DNA from: Ruminococcus sp.
GTDB lineage: Bacteria > Bacillota > Clostridia > Oscillospirales > Acutalibacteraceae
Length of the DNA: 64,000 bases
Direction of reading: 5' to 3'
NCBI GenBank assembly: GCA_017411385.1
Contig: JAFQQF010000020.1
Coordinates: forward strand, 61,434-125,433
Part shown: piece by piece, positions 9,284 to 17,807 of the stretch
Position numbering within the stretch: position 1 is the first letter of the stretch
Layout of the letters: each line of letters opens with the position of its first letter
Notes under the pieces: model-generated
What the model was told of the DNA's origin: nothing
What the model saw: only the letters and a program-made list of their open reading frames with translations
Databases searched by the model: none
Position numbers and translations under genes: made by a program

Positions 9284-9976
9284 TCAGATTCGCAGCAAAG
9301 CGCTCTGATATTCGGTAAAATCCTGTAAAAAACCATCACCGAGCTTTTTGGCAATGAAAGTGTATGCCTGCCCGATAAAAGGAGGTCTGCGACGAACGCT
9401 GTGACAATCGGAACCGACAAAATGGATTAATCCATCTTTTAGCATACGAAGAGCCTTGCGTTTGGTCTGAAATTCATTAAAGAAGCTTGCGTTTGTCTGC
9501 AAAAGCACTCCGCAATCAAGAAGAGTGTTAATCGCTTCTTTATTATTGTAAGGAAGGTAGCGCTCTATATGTGCGAGCACCAACGTTACCGTATTTGAAC
9601 AAGCAATGTTTGTAAGCTCCCTTACCGATGTTTCTGACCATTTTCGCAAAGGCATTTCAACCAGAAGAAGACGGCTATCCCCTATTACAAGCTTTTCAAG
9701 CCCGTAAAGGTGACTTATACCTTCATAGTATGCCACCTCTGCACCGAGAAAAATTTGCGGCAATTCCTCTGAGTAATTAACAGTGAGCTCTTCAAAAGCC
9801 TTGTTGCGTCTTAAGAGAAACTCATCCACTGACTCATGCTCAGGCAAAAAATGAGGGGTGGCGACAACGTACTTGATGCCCTGCTGAGAAAGCATCGAAA
9901 GAAGCACTTTACTTTCTTCTACATTCTTACTGCCGTCATCTACAGCAGGAAGAATGTGGCTGTGAAAGTCAATCAT
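9284..9976 (-). CDS. CpsB/CapC-type tyrosine-protein phosphatase (PHP fold)
   Basis: The 230-residue protein is of normal length for the CpsB/YwqE family. It starts with the PHP metal-binding motif MIDFHSHILPAVDDGS and shows the further metal ligands in TPHFLPEH, LAHIERY and GSDCHS. It dephosphorylates the tyrosine-rich tail of the partner kinase and so resets the polymer-length control cycle. Its ATG overlaps the stop of the kinase gene by four bases (ATGA). Order and content match the wzh/cpsB position of streptococcal capsule loci. Confidence 0.93.
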   Translation of the reverse strand: MIDFHSHILPAVDDGSKNVEESKVLLSMLSQQGIKYVVATPHFLPEHESVDEFLLRRNKAFEELTVNYSEELPQIFLGAEVAYYEGISHLYGLEKLVIGDSRLLLVEMPLRKWSETSVRELTNIACSNTVTLVLAHIERYLPYNNKEAINTLLDCGVLLQTNASFFNEFQTKRKALRMLKDGLIHFVGSDCHSVRRRPPFIGQAYTFIAKKLGDGFLQDFTEYQSALLRI

Positions 9977-10731
9977 TTTTGCTGTGAACCTGATGATGCA
10001 TAGTACTTACGGTAATACTTTGAATACTTTTTATATCTGCCGTGAGTACCACCTAAACTTTCAGCCTCATTCATTACACAACCAAGAACATTTACGTTCG
10101 AAAGCTTAAGCTGTCTGAAACAAGCCTCAAGCTCTTTTTTCTCTGTGTAATCCTCTCTGATAACAACAATCATTCCGGTGATGTACTTGGAAATAGCAAG
10201 GGCATCGGATACAACGTTGACAGGAGGAAGGTCTACAATTATATAATCAAACTTCTCAGCAGCAAGTTTGAGGATTGACTCCATTCTTCTGGAGCCCAAA
10301 AGCTCAGAAGGGTTAGGAGGTAAATCACCTGAAGGCATAACATACCAGTTTTCAAGCAGGTTGGTTTTAAATGCACCCATCTGATGAGATTCGTAGCCCA
10401 TAAGCAAATCTGTAAGACCGGGTGTACTGCTAATATCCATCTTTTTCGCTACGCTGGGAATACGAAGATCGCCGTCAATAAGAAGTACACTCTTACCGCT
10501 TTCAGCAAGAACGTATGAGAGGTTAATTGCGGTTGTACTCTTACCCTCACCTCGCATAGAGCTGGTTACACCGATAATTGGGCACTTAACTCCCTCAGGA
10601 AGAGTAAAGGAAAGATTTGCTCTAAGGAGCTTGTACTGTTCAACAGCAGTAAACTCAAGATTTTTGTGCAAAGTCTTTTTATTTGCAGTTGAGTCAAAAA
10701 AGAATCTGCTTGTCTTATTCTTTGTTGCCAT
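9973..10731 (-). CDS. CpsD/CapB-type tyrosine kinase (BY-kinase)
   Basis: This 252-residue BY-kinase has Walker A TSSMRGEGKSTTAINL near residue 56, Walker A' VLLIDGDLRIPS, Walker B YIIVDLPPVN, and a C-terminal tyrosine cluster (YKKYSKYYRKYYASSG) where autophosphorylation happens. It works with the membrane activator encoded immediately upstream (14-base gap) to control polymer length and export. The split CpsC plus CpsD arrangement is the usual Gram-positive form. All key motifs are intact. Confidence 0.94.
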   Translation of the reverse strand: MATKNKTSRFFFDSTANKKTLHKNLEFTAVEQYKLLRANLSFTLPEGVKCPIIGVTSSMRGEGKSTTAINLSYVLAESGKSVLLIDGDLRIPSVAKKMDISSTPGLTDLLMGYESHQMGAFKTNLLENWYVMPSGDLPPNPSELLGSRRMESILKLAAEKFDYIIVDLPPVNVVSDALAISKYITGMIVVIREDYTEKKELEACFRQLKLSNVNVLGCVMNEAESLGGTHGRYKKYSKYYRKYYASSGSQQK

Positions 10732-10745
10732 TTTCCTCTACCTCC

Positions 10746-11519
10746 TTACTTAACGTTTTTCTTTCTCTGATAATAATAAGCATAGTGCTTATCAGATGAA
10801 CCGAGGAGATTTGGAACCTTAGCAAGAATGGGATAATCGTAGGTTCTGAGTATATACTCGTCATCGTGGATTGTATCATCGAGAAGTGCTGCAATAACCA
10901 AAGCAATCAAAGCAACAACCGCACCAAAGAGTGTGCCGACTTCAGTAAATCTTGTGACATTTGGATAAACCTTTTGCTCTCTGACTGCGCCAACATCAAC
11001 TACCTCCATGGAACTACCCTCAATAATTTCAGAGATTCTGTCCGGCAGTACCTCAGCAATTGTATTTACAATATCAGCTGCAACCTTCGGGTCATCAGTA
11101 GTAACTTTAACTTCAAGAATTTCCGTATCATTCACTGATGAAGCATCAATCATATTATAAAGCTCTGTCCAGGTATATTCAACGTCAAGCTTGCCCTTGA
11201 GTTTCTCATTAACCTGATCAAGAGTTGTTTTATTTTTAAGAATAACCGTGTAGGTTTTTACAAGGCTTTGAGCAGCAGTAAGCTCTGAAGAGCTGATACT
11301 GAAGCTTGAGCTGCCCAAAGAAAAGGAGCTGTTGTTTACATACAACATAATAGAAGAAGAGTACTGGGGAGTTATCAGCAAAGATGAATACAGGAAGCCT
11401 ACTACACCACCTATAACAGCTACTAACACAACAAGCCAAATTCTTCTCCACACAGATTTTACAATATGTAAGAAATCTATAACATAATAATCCTGTGATT
11501 TTACCTTCTCATTCGTCAT
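10746..11519 (-). CDS. CpsC/CapA-type polysaccharide co-polymerase (Wzz family)
   Basis: The 257-residue membrane protein has a Wzz domain. Its N-terminal part YYVIDFLHIVKSVWRRIWL leads into a membrane helix at about residues 29-50. The extracellular portion holds the conserved PQYSSSIMLYVNN segment, and a second helix lies near residues 195-215 after a PNVTRFTEVGTL stretch. The cytoplasmic tail would activate the CpsD kinase. This is the first gene of the long minus-strand polysaccharide operon; the promoter should lie just upstream. Confidence 0.92.
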   Translation of the reverse strand: MTNEKVKSQDYYVIDFLHIVKSVWRRIWLVVLVAVIGGVVGFLYSSLLITPQYSSSIMLYVNNSSFSLGSSSFSISSSELTAAQSLVKTYTVILKNKTTLDQVNEKLKGKLDVEYTWTELYNMIDASSVNDTEILEVKVTTDDPKVAADIVNTIAEVLPDRISEIIEGSSMEVVDVGAVREQKVYPNVTRFTEVGTLFGAVVALIALVIAALLDDTIHDDEYILRTYDYPILAKVPNLLGSSDKHYAYYYQRKKNVK

Positions 11520-11553
11520 TGACTTAAACCCCTTAACAAAATGTTACTACATC

Positions 11554-11591
11554 CGATTGCAAATCTGCATATCGCAATCGACATTATTATA
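11554..11591 (-). promoter_or_regulatory. Likely promoter -10 box and 5' leader hairpin of the polysaccharide operon
   Basis: On the minus strand a perfect TATAAT lies at 11591-11586. Just downstream the leader can form a hairpin with a perfect 7-bp stem (CGATTGC / GCAATCG, 11580-11574 with 11560-11554), about 35 bases before the cpsC start. No convincing -35 box was found at the right distance, so the promoter call is moderate. The hairpin would sit at the very 5' end of the transcript, where it could stabilise the mRNA. Confidence 0.45.
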
Positions 11592-11723
11592 CATATAAAT
11601 AGTATCACAAGATAATGCTAATTACAAGTAAAATTTGATATATTTTAACAAAATTTCTCCTACCAAATAATGCAAAACGGTTTTTATTAGGAAACATCGC
11701 AAACGTTTATGTAATTAACACAA

Positions 11724-11752
11724 TAAAGGCAGGCAGAAAACCTGCCTGCCCG
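11724..11752 (-). terminator. Intrinsic terminator after the DUF1540 gene
   Basis: On the minus strand, GGCAGGCAG and CTGCCTGCC form a perfect 9-bp stem around a five-base loop, followed by TTTATTG. It begins about 10 bases after the DUF1540 stop codon. Confidence 0.8.
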
Positions 11753-11761
11753 CTACGCTCA

Positions 11762-11959
11762 TTAACCGTTACAGGATGAACCTGAGCAACCGTTTCTGAG
11801 CATAAAGCTTTCACAATCGGTACACTTTTTCTCTGTGGGATTAGCCTCATGAGTTCCGATTTTGATAGTCTCCAACTTGCAATAGCCCTGCTCTGCATTA
11901 TTATATGCACAGCTTCTGACTGAGCAATGGATGCACTTGTTTACGTTATTATCCATCAT
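11762..11959 (-). CDS. DUF1540 domain small cysteine-rich protein
   Basis: The 65-residue protein has the DUF1540 pattern: CIHCSVRSCAYNN, YCKLETIKIGTHEA and KCTDCESF, followed by a short Cys-containing tail. Paired CxxC-type cysteines suggest metal binding. These proteins are widespread in spore-forming Clostridia, with no firmly established role. A GAGGTG site lies eight bases before the ATG, and a strong terminator follows, so it is a single-gene unit. It stands between the polysaccharide operon and a divergently transcribed gene. Confidence 0.85.
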   Translation of the reverse strand: MMDNNVNKCIHCSVRSCAYNNAEQGYCKLETIKIGTHEANPTEKKCTDCESFMLRNGCSGSSCNG

Positions 11960-12056
11960 CTTTTTCTCACCTCGTTCTTATTATACCCTGCACCTCAGAA
12001 AGTATTCATTGCACACAAAGCAATCGTCATAGATATTATGTAAAGAGGTGATTTGT

Positions 12057-12401
12057 ATGTCAGATATTATACTGGGCATTTTAGTAACAATTCTTTCTCT
12101 TGCAGGAGCGGTTTCACTTTTAAGATTTTTCCTTTTTCGTCTTTACAAAAGCAAAAATGACAAAACAATAATGCTAATTGCACCCTTAGAAGGAAACTGT
12201 GAAGATATAGAATACATTTTACGCAGCTGTGCTACACGTTTAAAATGGATGGGCAAAGTGCGTCCTTACAGAGTTGTTTGCCTCGACAACGGAATGTCCC
12301 CTGCGGCTAAAGAAATTTGTGAAGCAATTTGCAGAGAATATGAATTTATGGACATTCTGAACAAAAGAGAGCTAGACATATTATTAAACACAACCAAATG
12401 A
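12057..12401 (+). CDS. Small single-pass membrane protein of unknown function
   Basis: The 114-residue product reads from the ATG at 12057 (MSDIILGILVTILSLAGAVS), which has GAGGTG six bases upstream; an in-frame GTG at 12048 lies inside that site and is rejected. A membrane helix covers about residues 3-25. The cytoplasmic rest contains MLIAPLEGNCEDIEYILRSC and RPYRVVCLDNGMSP, which look like a compact alpha/beta domain. I do not recognise the family. It precedes recD2 by 108 bases on the same strand and may be a separate unit. Confidence 0.7.
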   Translation: MSDIILGILVTILSLAGAVSLLRFFLFRLYKSKNDKTIMLIAPLEGNCEDIEYILRSCATRLKWMGKVRPYRVVCLDNGMSPAAKEICEAICREYEFMDILNKRELDILLNTTK

Positions 12402-12509
12402 CAGCTGAAACACATAACAATATCAGTATTACTTATTGTTTCCTGCGTAGAAATGTATTATAATAAATGTTATAATTTACAAATACTGGTTTTTGAGGGA
12501 CACATAATT

Positions 12510-14714
12510 ATGACACAGGATGAAATGTATGAGGTATGCGGAACCGTAGAACGGATAGTGTATCGAAACGAAGAAAATGAATATACGGTTCTGGAAATCG
12601 GACTTGGGGATGATACCATCACCGCAGTAGGCATCATGCCTATGGTTTATGAGGGAGAAGAGTTGAAACTCATAGGCACATTTACAAGCCACTCAACCTA
12701 TGGACAGCAGTTATCGGTATCCGCATTTGAGCGAAGTGTTCCAACCTCGGTTTTAGGAATTTTAAAGTATCTTTCGGGCGGAGCGATTAAAGGCATAGGG
12801 CCTTCTACCGCGGCACGACTTGTAAAAGAATTTGGCGAAAACACCCTTGAAATTCTTGAAAATGATCCCGAAAGAGTATCCCGACTTAAGGGAATATCCC
12901 TTGAAAAGGCTAAAAGCTTCAGCGAACAGCTTAAAGCAAACACCAGCATCCGAGAGCTTCTGGCATATCTGGGAGCTTTCGGAATTGACGCTCAAGACGC
13001 CATAGCTCTTTGGAAAAAATTCGGCTCAGACACTATACAGATTATCGAGGATAATCCTTATTTTTTGTGTACCGAGGGAAGTAATATAAGCTTTGAAACT
13101 GCAGACATAATAGCAAACAAGAAAAATTTCGCGCCTGATAGTAATGTAAGAATTCGCGCCGGTCTTGCCTATGTGTTAAGGCACAACCGCCGTTCAGGAC
13201 ACACCTGCCTGCCTCAGGATAAGCTCACAAGCAAAACCGCGGAGTTTCTGCAGGTTGAGCTTGTCTGTGTTCAATCTGCATTAGAGGGTATGATAAATGA
13301 CGGTACTTTAGTCAGAGATATATTCCGTGACTGGGAATTTATCTTCCTGCCTGACCTTTATCAAAGCGAAAGCTACGCCTGTGCCAGAATGAAAATGCTT
13401 CTGAGATTCCCTGTTGCACCTATGAGTAATGCAAAAGAGTTGATTGAAGACGTTGAAAAACGTATGGGAATAGCCTATGCCGAGCTCCAAAAGGAAGCTA
13501 TTATGCAAGCCTTGCAAAAAGGTCTTTTAGTACTCACAGGCGGACCCGGCACAGGTAAAACCACCACCCTCAATGCTATTATAAGCATCCTTAAATCCAA
13601 AGGTCAGACTGTACTTTTAGCCGCCCCCACAGGCAGAGCTGCTCAAAGGATGAGCGAGCTGACAGGCTGTGAAGCAAAAACCCTACACAGACTTCTTGAG
13701 GTTCAATACACAAAGGATGACCGCCCTGAATTCAAGAAAAACGAAATGAATATGCTCAATTGCGACGCTCTTATTGTAGACGAGCTTTCTATGGTTGATT
13801 CTCTGCTTTTCGAAAGTGTTCTTCGAGCCTTGCCCTTAGGCTGCAGAATTATTCTTGTGGGTGACAGTGACCAACTTCCATCAGTCGGTGCAGGAAATGT
13901 ACTGGCAGATTTGGTAGCATCGCAGGTTATCCCTGTTGTGGCACTTAAAGAAATCTTCCGCCAGTCGCAGGAAAGCCTTATTGTAACCAACGCACACAAG
14001 ATTGTAGGCGGTGTTATGCCTGAGCTTACAGTAAAGGATAATGACTTTTTCTTCCTACCCTGCTCAAATCCGACACAAGCAAGGGATTTGATAATAAGCC
14101 TATGCAGCGAACGCCTGCCAAGGAGCTACCAGCTCTCCCCCGTCAGCGACATTCAGGTGCTTTGTCCGGGAAGAAAAGGCATTCTGGGTACTCAGGAGCT
14201 TAACGTGCACCTGAGAGAAGCACTAAATCCACCTTCAAAGAAAAAAGACGAAATCACCTTTAACTTTCAAACCTACCGTACAGGCGACAAGGTTATGCAG
14301 GTAAAAAACAACTACAACATCACTTGGGTTAAGGAGTCAACAGGCGAATACGGAGAGGGCGTCTTCAACGGAGATATAGGAATTATTCAGGCTATCGACA
14401 AGGTTTCAAAGCGAATGCAAATTAAATTTGACGACAGAGTTGCTGTTTATGATTCAGACTGTGTTTCTGACCTTGAGCTGAGCTATGCTTGCACTGTACA
14501 TAAAAGTCAGGGCAACGAGTTTGAGGCAGTTGTAATGCCTCTTATCAAAAACTCTCCCTATCTATTTTACAGAAATCTACTTTACACAGGTGTTACCAGA
14601 GCCAAAAAGCTTCTGATTATGGTGGGAAACAGAGAAACTGTGGAGCACATGGTAAACAACAATGTGAGAACGCTGAGATACAGCGGACTTAGATGGATGC
14701 TGGAACGTGAATAA
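12510..14714 (+). CDS. recD2: RecD2-type ATP-dependent 5'-3' DNA helicase
   Basis: The protein is about 734 residues from the ATG at 12510 (MTQDEMYEVCGTVERIVYRN), the usual RecD2 start; an upstream in-frame ATG at 12453 is less likely. An N-terminal OB-like region is followed by helix-hairpin-helix repeats (GGAIKGIGPSTAARLVKEFG). The SF1B motor has Walker A LTGGPGTGKTTTLNAI near residue 344, motif II VDELSMVD, VGDSDQLPSVGAGNVL, and C-terminal YACTVHKSQGNEFEAVVMP with VTRAKKLLIMVG. RecD2 acts outside RecBCD in replication-fork and recombination repair. It ends one base before the likely comF start, so the two are coupled. Confidence 0.95.
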   Translation: MTQDEMYEVCGTVERIVYRNEENEYTVLEIGLGDDTITAVGIMPMVYEGEELKLIGTFTSHSTYGQQLSVSAFERSVPTSVLGILKYLSGGAIKGIGPSTAARLVKEFGENTLEILENDPERVSRLKGISLEKAKSFSEQLKANTSIRELLAYLGAFGIDAQDAIALWKKFGSDTIQIIEDNPYFLCTEGSNISFETADIIANKKNFAPDSNVRIRAGLAYVLRHNRRSGHTCLPQDKLTSKTAEFLQVELVCVQSALEGMINDGTLVRDIFRDWEFIFLPDLYQSESYACARMKMLLRFPVAPMSNAKELIEDVEKRMGIAYAELQKEAIMQALQKGLLVLTGGPGTGKTTTLNAIISILKSKGQTVLLAAPTGRAAQRMSELTGCEAKTLHRLLEVQYTKDDRPEFKKNEMNMLNCDALIVDELSMVDSLLFESVLRALPLGCRIILVGDSDQLPSVGAGNVLADLVASQVIPVVALKEIFRQSQESLIVTNAHKIVGGVMPELTVKDNDFFFLPCSNPTQARDLIISLCSERLPRSYQLSPVSDIQVLCPGRKGILGTQELNVHLREALNPPSKKKDEITFNFQTYRTGDKVMQVKNNYNITWVKESTGEYGEGVFNGDIGIIQAIDKVSKRMQIKFDDRVAVYDSDCVSDLELSYACTVHKSQGNEFEAVVMPLIKNSPYLFYRNLLYTGVTRAKKLLIMVGNRETVEHMVNNNVRTLRYSGLRWMLERE

Positions 14715-14715
14715 T

Positions 14716-15393
14716 ATGGTAATTATAGAACGAAAATTTGTATTAAAAGATAGGCTGAAAAATGCTGTTTATCCCGAAAGGTGCCCTTACTGCACCCGAG
14801 TTGTACATTTAGGGGAGCTTTTCTGTGATAAATGTGCCAAGGAGTTCACAGACATCACATACCACACCTATGCAAGAGGGGGACATCTGACTGTTAGCGC
14901 AGTTCCGTACACAGATATATTCGCACAGGGAATCAAGCGTTTTAAATTCGACCGCGGTCAGCAATATTCATATCAGCTTGCACGCATAATGGCAGAAGCT
15001 ATCGCAAAGGAATACAAAAACGAATGCTTCGATTATATCACCTATGTTCCCTTGCATCCTAAAAAATTCGAGGAACGCGGATATAATCAATCGGAGCTTC
15101 TGGCAAAGGATTTGTCCCGAATTTTGGGTATTCCTACTGAAAAGGCTTTGAAGAAAACAAGGAACAATCAGCCTCAGCACTCCATAAAGAAGGCATCGGA
15201 ACGCGAAAAGAATGTAAAAGGAGTTTACAAACTATCAGACAAAAGCATTGCAGAAAACAAGCGAATCCTGTTGATTGATGACATAATAACCACGGGCAAT
15301 ACCCTCGGAGAATGTGCAAAGGTACTATATGAGGGAAAAGCTCAATGTGTATTATGTGCAACTTTTGCTATTGCAGTTACAAAAACAACTTGA
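14716..15393 (+). CDS. comF: ComF family amidophosphoribosyltransferase-like protein
   Basis: The product is about 225 residues. It has an N-terminal zinc finger (CPYCTRVV, 14 residues, CDKC) and a C-terminal phosphoribosyltransferase fold with YVPLHPKKFEERGYNQSELL and the PRPP loop RILLIDDIITTGNT. ComF proteins take part in DNA uptake and single-strand DNA handling. Start choice is uncertain: the ATG at 14716 gives one base of spacing after recD2, and an in-frame GTG at 14707 would overlap it by eight bases. Pairing with recD2 fits a DNA-processing unit. Confidence 0.9.
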   Translation: MVIIERKFVLKDRLKNAVYPERCPYCTRVVHLGELFCDKCAKEFTDITYHTYARGGHLTVSAVPYTDIFAQGIKRFKFDRGQQYSYQLARIMAEAIAKEYKNECFDYITYVPLHPKKFEERGYNQSELLAKDLSRILGIPTEKALKKTRNNQPQHSIKKASEREKNVKGVYKLSDKSIAENKRILLIDDIITTGNTLGECAKVLYEGKAQCVLCATFAIAVTKTT

Positions 15394-15460
15394 AATCATC
15401 ACAATGCTATAATATAATTATTAATAGTATGCAGAAAATTAACCGAAAGGAAGTTTATAT

Positions 15461-16477
15461 ATGGACATTGCACTTGACCTTGGAACCTGTAACACCAGAA
15501 TATATGTAAACGAAAAAGGAAAGGTTCTTGACGAGCCTTCTGTTATAACCTACGATGCTATTCTCAACAAAATTATTGCCGCAGGCGGTGATGCCTATAA
15601 GATGCTTGGAAAAACTCCCACAAGAATTCACGCAGTGTATCCACTTGAAGGAGGAGTTATTGCAGAGCTTGACCTTGTAGAAGAAATGATTGGCATCTTT
15701 CTTTCAAAAGTCAGCACCAGCAAGGTAGTGATGCCAAGAGTTGTCGCTTGTATTCCCGGTGAGATTACCGAGGTTGAAAAGCGTGCCGTAGTCAATGCAA
15801 TCTCCAGCTTCGGTGTAAGAAGAGTTTACCTTATCGAGTCTGCAAAGGCTGCAGCTATGGGTGCAGGACTAGACATTACAAGCCCTCACGGCTGTATGAT
15901 TGTAGACATCGGCGGTGGTACCGCTGACATTGCAGTACTTTCTTTGGGTGGTGTATCTGTCAGCCGCACCATCAAGGAAGTAGGCAAGCAGATGGACGAA
16001 GAAATCATCAAATACGTTCGCCGCAAATACTCACTTATCATCGGAAGTACCACAGCAGAGCAATGCAAAAATGCCATCGGCTGTGTTATGCCGCCTACTG
16101 AAGAAAAAATCTTCCGTGTCAAAGGCAGAGATGCTATGAGAGGTCTTCCCAGATACGTTGATATGAAATCATCTGAGATTTACGAAGCAATCATCGAAAC
16201 TGCAATGGGCGTTGTAAAAGGCATAATGGAAGTTTTGGAAAAAACACCTCCCGAGCTGATTGGTGACGTGTATACAGACGGAATCACGCTTTCCGGCGGT
16301 CTTTCTCAGCTTGAAGGCTTCTGTGAGCTGATTTCTCACTTTACAAAGCTTAATGTGCACCTTGCCGAAAATCCTTCAGATTGTGTTGTGAAGGGCTGCG
16401 GAAGTGCAATAGAATATATTGCAGATGTAGAATCAAGCGGAGTATCAAATGTAAACCCTCTTATGGCGGCTTATTGA
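15461..16477 (+). CDS. Divergent MreB/Mbl-like actin homologue
   Basis: The 338-residue protein has the actin-like ATPase layout: phosphate 1 DLGTCNTRIYV (usually DLGTANT), IPGEITEVEKRAVV, phosphate 2 VDIGGGTADIAV, and adenosine-binding LSGGLSQLEG (usually LTGGGA). Length is normal for MreB. MreB family proteins polymerise under the membrane and guide wall synthesis. No mreC, mreD or rodA lies nearby, and the motif changes mark it as a paralogue, not the main rod-shape gene. It has its own terminator and lies just upstream of the fibre-like locus. A shared function is possible but rests on position only. Confidence 0.88.
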   Translation: MDIALDLGTCNTRIYVNEKGKVLDEPSVITYDAILNKIIAAGGDAYKMLGKTPTRIHAVYPLEGGVIAELDLVEEMIGIFLSKVSTSKVVMPRVVACIPGEITEVEKRAVVNAISSFGVRRVYLIESAKAAAMGAGLDITSPHGCMIVDIGGGTADIAVLSLGGVSVSRTIKEVGKQMDEEIIKYVRRKYSLIIGSTTAEQCKNAIGCVMPPTEEKIFRVKGRDAMRGLPRYVDMKSSEIYEAIIETAMGVVKGIMEVLEKTPPELIGDVYTDGITLSGGLSQLEGFCELISHFTKLNVHLAENPSDCVVKGCGSAIEYIADVESSGVSNVNPLMAAY

Positions 16478-16503
16478 TTTACAAAGTTGAATAATCGGTA
16501 TAT

Positions 16504-16541
16504 AAAACGGTAACAGCAAAAAATGTTACCGTTTTGTTTAT
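16504..16541 (+). terminator. Intrinsic terminator after the mreB-like gene
   Basis: AAACGGTAACA and TGTTACCGTTT form a perfect 11-bp stem around a short A-rich loop, followed by TGTTTATTTATT. It separates the mreB-like gene from the next locus. Confidence 0.85.
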
Positions 16542-16856
16542 TTATTAACAAAGGCTACAACACCTTGTTACTCATAAACGAACTCATATGAACATATATA
16601 TTAGCAGAACTTGTCCACAATCAACAATTTTAAATAGCAACAATTGTCAATTCTCACTAACAACACTCTTGTCAATTAACAAATATGCTGAAATCATCTG
16701 TTAATATTTGTGTATAATTTTTGTAACAAATATGTCAATTTTTGTTGCTTTATTCCACAGATTAATATATAATATTGTGTATAAGAAATATTGTGCATAT
16801 TTTTAGCAAGTATGTGTTTTACCTTTATAAATCATCTCAGAAAAGGAGGTTCGTTT
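16542..16856 (+). promoter_or_regulatory. AT-rich control region of the fibre-like locus, with repeated TGTCAATT boxes
   Basis: About 315 bases without a gene. TTGTCAATT occurs at 16644-16652 and 16669-16677, 25 bases apart, and ATGTCAATT at 16732-16740. The core TGTCAATT is identical in all three and may bind a regulator. A likely -10 (TATAAT) is inside taatatataatatt at about 16765-16780. The ribosome site AAAGGAGG is six bases before the ATG at 16857. No start site has been mapped; this is a reading of spacing and repeats. Confidence 0.45.
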
Positions 16857-17702
16857 ATGGACTATAATGCAGGGCTTCAGCACCAGAACGAACAGCTGAA
16901 AAGAGAAATAGAATTACTCAAAGCAGAACGCAAGCAGATAAAAAGCATCCGTGTGAAGCTGTCTGTGCTTCTGCTTGTTTTGTTGTTAATTTCTATGGTT
17001 ACCACCACCTTTGCATGGTTTACAATTTCCAGCATTGCTTCTGTACATAATATGGAAATCACCATTGGCACTGGTGTTCAGCTCCTTATTTCTGACGAGG
17101 ACCACGGAGCCACACTTACTGAGTATACTAATGAAATTACAGAGGTCGAGATTAACAAACAACTTTCTGCTTATAATACTTCTCTTGCAGAAATGGAAAT
17201 TGACCCTCTCACCTCATCCGATGGTGTAAGACTTTATACTCAAAAAGGAACACAGCGAACAGCGAATGATGACAGTTTCCTTGAGTTCAAGCTATTCTTT
17301 ATCGGCACCGAGGATATGTGGGTTCATCTTTCATCTGATGAAAGTGAAGCAGGCGCAGACAACGGAACCAAGGTTTCCACCTCCAGCACTGGTGCTCAAG
17401 CTGACATAATCAACTGTGCAAGAGTCAGCTTTACTGATGAGCAGGCAGGCACAACTGCTATCTATGAACCTAATCAAGGTTCAGCTGTTGCCGGTCAGAG
17501 CACATTCGACCTTCCCTACCCTATGGCTTACTCAAACAGCACAAGACTCTTCCACCTCGAAGCACTTACCCCAAAGATGATTACTGTAAGAGTCTGGATT
17601 GAGGGTGAAGACCCCCAGTGCGATGACGACGTACAGCTTGCAAACCTTCAGATACAGCTTAACTTTGAGGGCACCGACGACAATAACATCCCCGTAAACT
17701 GA
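16857..17702 (+). CDS. SipW-type exported protein A (TasA/camelysin-like), first gene of the fibre-like locus
   Basis: The product is about 281 residues from the ATG at 16857, chosen for its AAAGGAGG site. A short coiled N-terminus (QHQNEQLKREIELLKAER) leads into the membrane/signal segment ending TTTFAWFTISS near residue 60. The A-W-F end is the mark of SipW-dependent signal sequences. The exported part is beta-rich and low in Lys. Near the C-terminus it has ITVRVWIEGEDPQCDDD, a W-x-E-G-x-D-x-x-C signature shared by proteins A, B, C and E of this locus. Proteins of this class form or cap extracellular fibres in Bacillus; a similar role here is inferred. The long cytoplasmic N-terminus before the helix is unusual for the class. 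Confidence 0.7.
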   Translation: MDYNAGLQHQNEQLKREIELLKAERKQIKSIRVKLSVLLLVLLLISMVTTTFAWFTISSIASVHNMEITIGTGVQLLISDEDHGATLTEYTNEITEVEINKQLSAYNTSLAEMEIDPLTSSDGVRLYTQKGTQRTANDDSFLEFKLFFIGTEDMWVHLSSDESEAGADNGTKVSTSSTGAQADIINCARVSFTDEQAGTTAIYEPNQGSAVAGQSTFDLPYPMAYSNSTRLFHLEALTPKMITVRVWIEGEDPQCDDDVQLANLQIQLNFEGTDDNNIPVN

Positions 17703-17807
17703 TAGTTATTTTACTATACTATTTATAATATTAAATCCCTCAGTCTTTCGGCGCATACATTTGCAAAGCCTACACAGACTGTTAAAACGAAACGGAGGGA
17801 ACTAACT

